From: Phytoseiulus persimilis
Taxonomy: Eukaryota > Arthropoda > Arachnida > Mesostigmata > Phytoseiidae
Length of the DNA: 64,000 bases
NCBI GenBank assembly: GCA_037576195.1
Contig: CM075102.1
Coordinates: 25,602,745 to 25,666,744 of the forward strand
Reading direction: 5' to 3'
Each line of letters begins with the position of its first letter. The first letter of the stretch is position 1. Below, piece after piece: positions 44,601 through 64,000 of the stretch. The translations under genes were made by a program, and so were the position numbers. The notes under the pieces were generated by a model that saw only the letters and a list, made by a program, of their open reading frames with translations, was not told the DNA's origin and searched no databases.

Positions 44601-47104
44601 CCACTAGATTTGTGGACTGATGCCGATGTTGGTCTGATTCGATCATCGAGTGAAGAAGGATTCACCGTTGCAGAGCCTTGGGAAACTCAGGAGTGCGCGA
44701 CACCCTCGAGAAGTTCGAAAAAGACTGGCCGATCGCTTTCGCGCTAACCCTTTACGGACGGTTCATCCATTCGACTAAAGCGGAACAAATCCTAATGGAT
44801 ATGCAGGTCGAAGGCGCTCACGATGAAAGGGACGCTGACCGTATTCGGGTATTGAGCTCGCGCCTGAGTAATGATCCGACTCCTTCATATGTTGTCCTCC
44901 ATGCTTTCGCAGTCGCCGCCGCTAGTCATGATGACAACGACAAAAACAACGACGATGGCGTCGACGGTGAAGATGCTCCTGAAACTCGCCCTGATTTCCA
45001 TTCCTTGCAGAAACGGTGTCTCGCCTTCGCTCGCTCGGTCCAGCCGGTGATATCCTACTTTCGGGACCGGACCGTCCGAATCCATCACGACGGAGTCAAC
45101 TATCAGAGGCTTTGGGAGACCGTTGCCGATCTGTTCTGGAACCTCGGGTTCAAAACTCGGGGTCCCGTCTCGACGACCGTCTACTTTCTGCTCGGTATTT
45201 CCGCTTGTCTTCGAAACTCTTCGACCATAATCTTTGTCCTGGGATCGATCGCAGCCGCGGTGAGCCCGTCCGACCGCTCGGTCGAATGGCCGTTCGTCGG
45301 AGTTGGAATTGGCGTCGGAACTGATTGAAAGCAGGATTGGGAAATTGGGCTCCGACGAATATTCTCATGTAGAAATCCGTGCGCGGATCTGTGCGACGGA
45401 CTCCAGACTCCACCCGCTTGTGGAAGCGGCCGCTTTTCTCGAGTCCGCTGTCGTTGGGACTCGATCGGGGAGAAAGGGACTCGAGGAAAAAACATTAATT
45501 GGCAATGCCTTGGCTCTTCCTATTTTTCCCCGTTCAACTTTATTTCCGTCCTCAGATAAGAAGGAAGCAATCCGTCTGCCGCAGTACGAGAAGGAGACCA
45601 ATCTGCCCAGAGTGCCTTTCATCCTGCCACCTTATCTGCGAGCTGTGAGTGTCGTTTCCCGGAATCTATTTGTTTTCCCGCGTATTCCTCGCTTGACCGG
45701 ATGTTTTGTGTGCCGCTGGCATCGCTGTTGTCCATTTCGCACGTCTGTCCGACCGTCTGCGATGGCGCGTTTTCGCGGCGTATCGGCTCGCGCTTCCCAC
45801 CTTGTGCGCCCTCCGGAGTGGTTTTGGATTCTATACGGAGAAATAGCTTTCTCCTCGTCCGAGCGAAGCCTGCCTCCCGCTTGTGCGTGGGCCGGCCAAT
45901 TTGGCGGCGCGACAGTGATAACGTTACGGCTAGGTCGTGCCGGCAGCCCCGTTATCGCTGTTTACGAAGCCACGGTTTGAACTTCCGCGGTCCGCTGTGC
46001 TCGGTTTCGGATTGCATGCTCGTAGCTGATTAATTTTAAGGGTTGCGATACTCCAAGACTGCGCAAAGATCTTCTCGGTAATGACGTCATCAATGTATCA
46101 GGTGCCGCAGCCAGCGGAGCACGCTTGATTTAGCCGCGGTTGCCGCATCTGTTCGCTTATTGGGAGTTCTTCGCGACGTTGAACCCAAACTTGTTCTCTC
46201 CAGCGAGATGTATTCGATGGGGTGAACGCTCAGATAGCGAGGCAAATATCGCCTCACCGCGAGACATTCATTGCTCATCTGTACCCGTTCATGGGAAGAA
46301 TCGAATGGGAAACCGAGCGCGAAGGCTCTGCCAAGAAGCGAGTCGCTCGACCTTCTATCCGCTATAAGCAGCCGCTTTTCCTCCTCCCGGTAAGTGTTCT
46401 GGTAATAGATTCCTACCGGAGCTAGCTGTTAATTCTCCGAATGTCCCAAACGCCGTGCGGGGCAATCCAGCCCTTCATCTAACTCTTCCCGTTTGCTTCG
46501 ACGGCTTTCGTCGAAGGCCGGCTCAGAGCAGGAGAGACACAAGGTCGAGAGGATCTCCAACACTCAAACCCAGCACTCAGAATCGGCTCTCGCGGACTCG
46601 TGAAGCTTTTTTCCACACGCAGATCCCCGCTCTCATTCAATTCCGTTCCTAAGCAGTCTTCCGCGCTCTGTAACTGACATCGATTCCTCCTGAAGTTCAA
46701 TCTCTTCCTCGCGGAATCGCTCCCCATCGACGAATCGAGCCCCCGCCTTCCCGAGCCGCAGGATCGTCAACTCCGCCGCGGTGGGGAACCGTAGTCTGGC
46801 GAGAATTCTGTGTTCTGCGGAGCTCGTCTGGAGCAGAGCACCATCTCCTCAGACCCCTGGGCATACTATTGCACGTATTCGTTATCCGTCTCTGGGACAC
46901 AACAATACTCCCCCGCTGTTGTTCTTTCAGCCTCTTGAGGATTCTGCTGGTGCTCCTGTCGAGCGGAGGCGGCGTTTCCTTGCGACCACTCACGGCGATG
47001 TGTGTGTTTTCTCGGCGGACAGCGATCTCAATAACTGTCGAGTTGTTGCAGCACACTACGCTCAGGCAAGAGAGGCAGCCGGCCACCTGTGCCCGTTCGA
47101 TTAA
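41679..47104 (+). CDS. Divergent adenylate-kinase-fold protein, probably inactive, with C-terminal extension
   Basis: Seven exons in phase: 41679-41796, 44191-44410, 44674-44848, 45011-about 45194, 45556-45644, 46204-46389, 46931-47104; about 381 residues. The AK fold is seen as RRMVIFVFGGPGSCMGRIVG (strand 1 and P-loop), EAGFLIDLAPN (family GFLIDGYPR), LEKFEKDWPIAFALTL, and DADRIRKRCLAF with VQPVISYF (family ETIKKRLETY, PVIAFY). The P-loop lysine is Met, the Arg after the GYP position is Asn, and the LID GRxDD motif is absent. Phosphotransfer by the usual mechanism is therefore unlikely. The protein starts MGSSCS, an N-myristoylation pattern, at an ATG in GAAACCATGG context. Exons 5-7 add about 120 residues (LPRVPFILPPYLRA, YPFMGRIEWETEREG, LATTHGDVCVFS) that I do not recognise. 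The exon 4 donor (G|GTATTT) is weak and its exact end uncertain; intron 1 is 2.4 kb. Confidence 0.75.
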
Positions 47105-47423
47105 TTGACACTCGCCCGGTCAATTGTCCTCCACTGTCTCGCTGCGACACTGTCAAGTGCTTCCGTCTCGGTCCTGGCGAACTTCTACGCGGGCTCCTCC
47201 TACGACTCCTGGCCTGCTCACAGACAGTCCTCAGCGTCCGCGTTGGCCCCATACTTGCGACGTAGCCCGCGGGAAAGTTCATTTACGAGAAGAAGAATAC
47301 AGTCGAGACGGGGTCATCAGCGAGATGAAATAACGTTCAGGGCTTTCTCATTGTTATCCCCTGCCTCCAGTGTTCCCTCTTCTCCGTTCTCGTCACCACG
47401 CAAGGAGGTCAACGGCTTCAGCG

Positions 47424-47429
47424 AATAAA
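47424..47429 (+). promoter_or_regulatory. Poly(A) signal of the adenylate-kinase-like gene
   Basis: AATAAA, 320 bp after the stop codon ending at 47104. It supports the last-exon call. Confidence 0.55.
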
Positions 47430-50400
47430 TCATCCTTGCTTCTGGCACCCAACTTGCATACTCGTCGTTCCCTCTTAGCTCACAGTCAGTGCACAATGAG
47501 CATGGCGTAGGGTTCCGGAATACTTTGTGTTTGCGCTAACTCGGAGAGGACTTTGCCCCAGAGACTTGTGGGCTCTGCCTTTCGATTCGGTTATCAAACG
47601 GAAATTCATTCAATAGTCAGCGAGAATGGATCACTACGAGTCTTTCGAATTCGGGGGAGTTCCATCGGAGCAAAAGTCCCACCAGTCTTCACCAGTCTTC
47701 CAGGCTTTGCTACTCAGCGATGTTAGAAGGAGGCCACACACGGCGAGTAAAGGAGAACGAGTTGATGTTGGACGTTCCGAGCGACGTATCACACCACCAC
47801 GATTTATTCAGCATTGATATAGTTCATGTTTGACCTCAGTCATAATAATTATCATTGATATATCCAATATTCCATAATGCCGTTTGTGTTTGTTACTGTT
47901 GTAATCTCCCTTTATGGTATTAGATTTAAGCGATGAAGTTCATCATTTATTGTTGCTTATGCATAGCATTTCAAAAAACCAGCTCTGTGTAGGTATTCAA
48001 TATTGTTTTTTTTTTTCAAATTTTTCTGCGTCTCTCCCAGGAGCGTTAGATCTTAATCCTGAGTAGGGAAGGAGGCTATTTTTGAGTAAGCGGGTGGATT
48101 ATCCATCATCAGGGGGATTATTTGATCAATATGGTTTGAATATTTACGTAGATAAAAGTCAAAACTTGGATCCATCACGTAAGGTATTTCTACCTCAAAC
48201 GCATTGCTCTCAAACAACAATCACTCGCTCATTCATTCTGTTATCAGCTCCACCGGGACCATCATCATCAGCTCCACTAGGTCTATCTCTAATTTTTATT
48301 TTTGTCATCATCATCATCATTGAGATGCGCCAACTGTGATGATACTCGGTAAGAAAGCGCTCAACCGGTACCACATCTGCTGTTCCAGGCTTCCCTTCTC
48401 GAGAGTTGTCTTGATGCTCCACAATCAACAAGTATTAAACTTCAGTCCGGCACGATCATGCACTGCGAGAGAGATGATTAGAAAACGAATGACTGAATCT
48501 CCCCTGCAGAGTGTAGGAGCAGTCACAGTCCACTATGATTCAACGAACAGCGACAGCAGGGGAAATAGTGGGAGCGAGGGCGAACTAGCGTAAGTTGGCA
48601 GAACACACAGCGAACTGGGCTGGGTATCTCATTTTCATAGCTACCACTCTCAACCAACGCAAAGGAACGACGATCTCCGAGAGAAGAGAAATTCAAAGAG
48701 ACCCTGTTTTCAAGTGTTCACGACCGCCGCCGGGACGGACAATTAGCTTTTTTTGCTCGAGCCCACTAGAAACGTTCTGATCCTGGTCCAAGGCGAGTGA
48801 GCGTACGGGCAGTTGATGGAGCACCTTGTGGGAGTTTTCGAGGGTTCAGTGGATCTCGGAGCAAACACTGAGCTGTGAGGTCCTTCCCTTCGCCAGTGTC
48901 GTTCTCAGCTCGCAGTACCTAGAAGAGCGGTTGCTCACGATCGATCGACTTGCGGAACACGCCTAGCCGAGCATTGCTACACAGCAGGCAACGAAGAACG
49001 CTGGCGTTTCTTTCGATCATCGCAGGGAGACCCTCGCTACGGCATACGACATTTCCAGTACAGCGACTGCTCTTAGTCCCGTGAGGTCACCACTGCAGCC
49101 GATGGAGATTTGCCCCTGTTTTCGAGAACGGCAATCGAACAGGCCTTCGCGTGTGGCACAATCGACACGCGTGTTCCGGTTCTCCGCCGTTCTAGAGGAA
49201 TTAGGGTCGACGAGCTGCACTCATGCACGCCAGGGCGAATAAGATCAGAGTCTCCTTTTGACTCCTATTCTGATTTTCGTTCCGACTTCGTCTCGCTTCG
49301 AAACTCAAAATCCGGAACCCCACAGCCGCGTTTGTTGTGATGCCGCATTTGAAAAGTAGACTTCCATGCTGGGAGCCGTGTATGGATTTCCGATCCGGAT
49401 TCTCTGGCCCCTCAGCCCCCCCCCCCCTGGATCCGCTCTGATTGGGGTCCGGTTTTTGTGAGGATAAAATCCTGAACGCACGCCTTCGCTACTTATGATC
49501 ATTGGTGCGTGTTGAGCTGCACATTATCAGTGACAGAACTGATGATCAACGGAGCAGAAACGAATGCTCGGGGCAACGAGGAACGTCGAGGCAATAACAG
49601 ACCTCTAATGATGGGCTCAATCAGATCAAAGGGCCAAAGATCAGTGAACACACGGGGGAGCGTCTTTTAAGTCCTCGATCAATGGGATGGGGTTGGTTTT
49701 GAAACCAGACTTTGTCGATCTCGGTCGGGAGGTTTGGAGCGCTCCGCGTTCGCAGAACGTGACACATGTGTATCTGTTCATAAGAGCGTGCCTCGAGAGT
49801 TTCAACAGGCATCATCATCCGCCCACACAGAGACTCGGAAAACGGGCAAGCAGCGCAGCGTCGTTAGATAATAGTTAACAGAGCTCACTGACTGTTTCAA
49901 ACGTTGATGTTTGTGATGCTTCGCTACGGTCGTAAGTGCTTCCCGTGGAATATTCGCTGAGGAGAGATTGATTCATCGATTGATTGATGGGTGTCGTGTT
50001 GCGGGTTGGCCATTAAGGGTTTTCGGGCATTCGGTATTCAGCGTTTTCGATATTTCGGGTTTTCTAGATTGCTGGTGCACAGTATCCGGCTGCTGGGATA
50101 CTTCACCCTTGTTCCGTTATGTCTTGAATGTACCACGGTTCTCAGAGCGACCATATCCATATAAAACTCTCTCAATGAACACTCATTTCGAATTCGATAT
50201 CCACCCTCCGATGAGCCGTCCGCTAACATAATTCTCCTCGTTATCGAGGGAGGCAATGTTGTTCCGCTCTGCCGAAAAACTGATAGACGAGAGCTCCGAT
50301 TCGAATACCACCATTAAACTGTGAACTCAATTGTCGACGCTAGAGACCCCAATCGATTATTTTCTCCTGCCCCTCGTTAGTCCGAATGTTTGCAGGCTCA

Positions 50401-51173
50401 CTGGGAAATCGGAGCGGATTGAGGCACAATTACGATTCCAAAACGTGGAGTTGACACAATCGAGGCACACGAAGCGTCTGAGGGGAGCATGAACCCGGAA
50501 AACACGCACGCGGGAAGGGAACGTGCGTAACGATGCCAGTTTGCGTTCCGCTGGCATTGATACTCTCACCGAGTCCATCACGCGACGGGTATGATGAGCT
50601 CCGATCGTAAGAGGGCATTTGTTGATCGCCACGAGTCCCTTCCTCGCTCGCGGTGACGTTCGAACAGTTCTCGAGTAAAGAATGAGGGGGGGGGGTAGCA
50701 GGCTTCATGCAGACGGTCAACGAAGCGCAGAGAGCACATTCTCCCGGATACATAATGAGAACGACAGGTTCGCAGATGGAGAACAGCCGTGTGGAACGGC
50801 CCGCGGGATGTTTCGGAGCTGAGACCGAGCGGCTTCCCCTACATTGGAGAGAAGAGTCGGCGGTTGGCCTCCTCACACATTTCCGCTCAGTTGTATGCAA
50901 GTCGATTCTTATCGCGGCTCTCGGTCCATTCCGGTCGGTTGTCCTGGGTCGACGTGTTCTCAGAAAAGAAGTCCTGCGTGCGGAAAGAGGGGAACGTGCA
51001 GAGGCGCGGTACGGGAGAGAAAGCCGTTTTCCTGAATCAGAGAAGTAACATCAAAGAGAAGCTGTCGGAAATTGTGAACGCAGAACGCTTCGATTGCTCG
51101 GGTGGAGATGTTTCTAATTACGTCGCTCATGCTTGGATGGATTGATGGATATAACGCTGAGTCTGTCACATTT

Positions 51174-51179
51174 TTTATT
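51174..51179 (-). promoter_or_regulatory. Possible poly(A) signal of CaM kinase I
   Basis: TTTATT on the plus strand reads AATAAA on the minus strand, about 800 bp beyond the stop. This is further than usual, so the assignment is tentative. Confidence 0.3.
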
Positions 51180-51933
51180 CTCTCTACCTGCGCGTTCCCG
51201 TCAGTACGCCTCCGCCTGTTCGTGAGTCAGAGACGTAGCCATCCGTCTGTTCGAGTTTGTGTGTCCGCTCTCCGTGCTGGCTGCTCCTGCTCGTCTGATA
51301 CTCGTCCCTCGCGCCCCTGCTCTCACTCGTTCCCATTATGAGCGGCTCGACGACATCAACAAGAAGTTTAGCTAACGAGCTCACAAAACCCTGGCCGGCT
51401 CGGTGCTCCGAAGGGCTCCGAACGGTGACGCAACGCTTCCCGGTCATTATTTCCGCATCATCTTTCTCAGTTGCTTTGGTCATTGCTCTGTCTCATCGCG
51501 GACCGGGTCGTCCGTTAAGCATTCAGTCACATTCAACAAAGAAAATAACTCATTTGTTTTCACTCAGGTCTCAACTCATTCAACAGCCCCAACACCGTCA
51601 CCACCGGAAAAAAAAACCGGCGGCGACCGTAACAGCAGCGGCGACGCTAACAACAAAAAAATCTGCTCCTTAATCGAACCTGGAAGCGTATGATGATTCA
51701 TGACCGTGGTGTATACGACGCTGATGACGTTCGAGCTCTTGCTGCCATACACTCTCAATGACGGAACTGATGGTGTTCGGTGACCATGATAAACCCGATT
51801 CTAACATTTTTCAACGCGCGTGTGGGGTGGATCAGTCGTTGAAGCGGGACTAGACTCGAGGAAGGTTCAGGAGCGGGTCGGAGAAGGACGCGGGGGAATA
51901 ATGGTTTGAGGGCGTCGCTCCTGACATCTTAGA

Positions 51934-51954
51934 AGAGAGAGAGAGAGAGAGAGA
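51934..51954. repeat. GA dinucleotide microsatellite
   Basis: About ten GA units, followed by an AAAGAGG-type imperfect end, some 25 bp past the CaM kinase stop codon, probably within its 3-prime UTR. Confidence 0.85.
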
Positions 51955-51979
51955 AAGAGGTTCGCGCCGTGCGGTGATC

Positions 51980-64000
<12,021 letters not shown>

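Larger units (their letters stand above)
47430..51979. other. Intergenic region with AT-rich island, no supportable gene
   Basis: About 47810-48340 is clearly AT-richer than the rest of the window, with an 11-base T run at 48006-48016 and TCATCATCATCATCAT-type repeats near 48306-48320. A short frame at 48082-48339 has no recognised domain. 49416-49427 is a 12-base C run. 51934-51954 is a GA dinucleotide repeat just downstream of the CaM kinase stop. Otherwise only short frames are seen. Confidence 0.45.

Noticed and set aside
44849..45010. Reading straight through this stretch as part of the AK-like protein
   Set aside because: The frame is open, but joining CGG at 44848 to AAA at 45011 restores the adenylate-kinase pattern DADRIRKRCLAF with VQPVISYF, so it is an intron.

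Overview
This 64 kb window is animal nuclear DNA, most likely from an arthropod. The genes carry GT-AG introns of about 60 bp to 2.4 kb, AATAAA poly(A) signals and metazoan-only products (Mediator subunit 30, CaM kinase I, an immunoglobulin-superfamily receptor). Base composition is near 50% GC and genes are compact. A mite or similar arachnid would fit, but nothing here proves the taxon.

Layout. 1-12.5 kb is repeat-rich. A 45-bp minisatellite has 133 units in exact register (2057-8041), then a short unique tail, then 23 more units (8138-9172). A 78-bp direct repeat flanks the array on both sides. Next to the two copies lie decayed protein fragments: an RPA70-like OB-fold (1635-1862) on the left and an exonuclease-endonuclease-phosphatase (EEP) domain (about 9600-10115) on the right. 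A weak helicase-like motif lies at the window start. With the hairpins at the array edges, this suggests the remains of a Helentron/Helitron-type rolling-circle transposon with an internal minisatellite. Worn copies of the same 45-bp unit lie at 11241-11450.

12.5-20.5 kb holds three housekeeping genes: PSMD12/Rpn5 (proteasome lid, one exon, +), LIAS (lipoyl synthase, one exon, +) and MED30 (three exons, -).

25.1-35.4 kb is a 13-exon, single-pass, nine-Ig-domain adhesion receptor (+) with a separate signal-peptide exon. Most of its ectodomain introns are phase 1, and its tail has YxN and proline-rich SH3-type motifs.

38.6-47.4 kb holds a cysteine-rich ORF of doubtful status, an unrecognised three-exon gene with a poly(A) signal (39.9-41.3 kb), and a seven-exon gene for a divergent adenylate-kinase-fold protein. 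That protein has an N-myristoylation-type start, has lost the P-loop lysine and carries a C-terminal extension I do not recognise.

52-56 kb (-) is CaM kinase I from the glycine loop to the C-terminus; its first exon(s) were not found. The remaining stretches (13.9-17.0, 20.5-25.0, 35.9-38.6, 47.4-51.9 and 56.1-64.0 kb) show no gene I can support. They contain homopolymer runs, one GA microsatellite and one AT-rich island.

The genes do not form a pathway. They are independent housekeeping and signalling genes beside a repeat-rich mobile-element graveyard.
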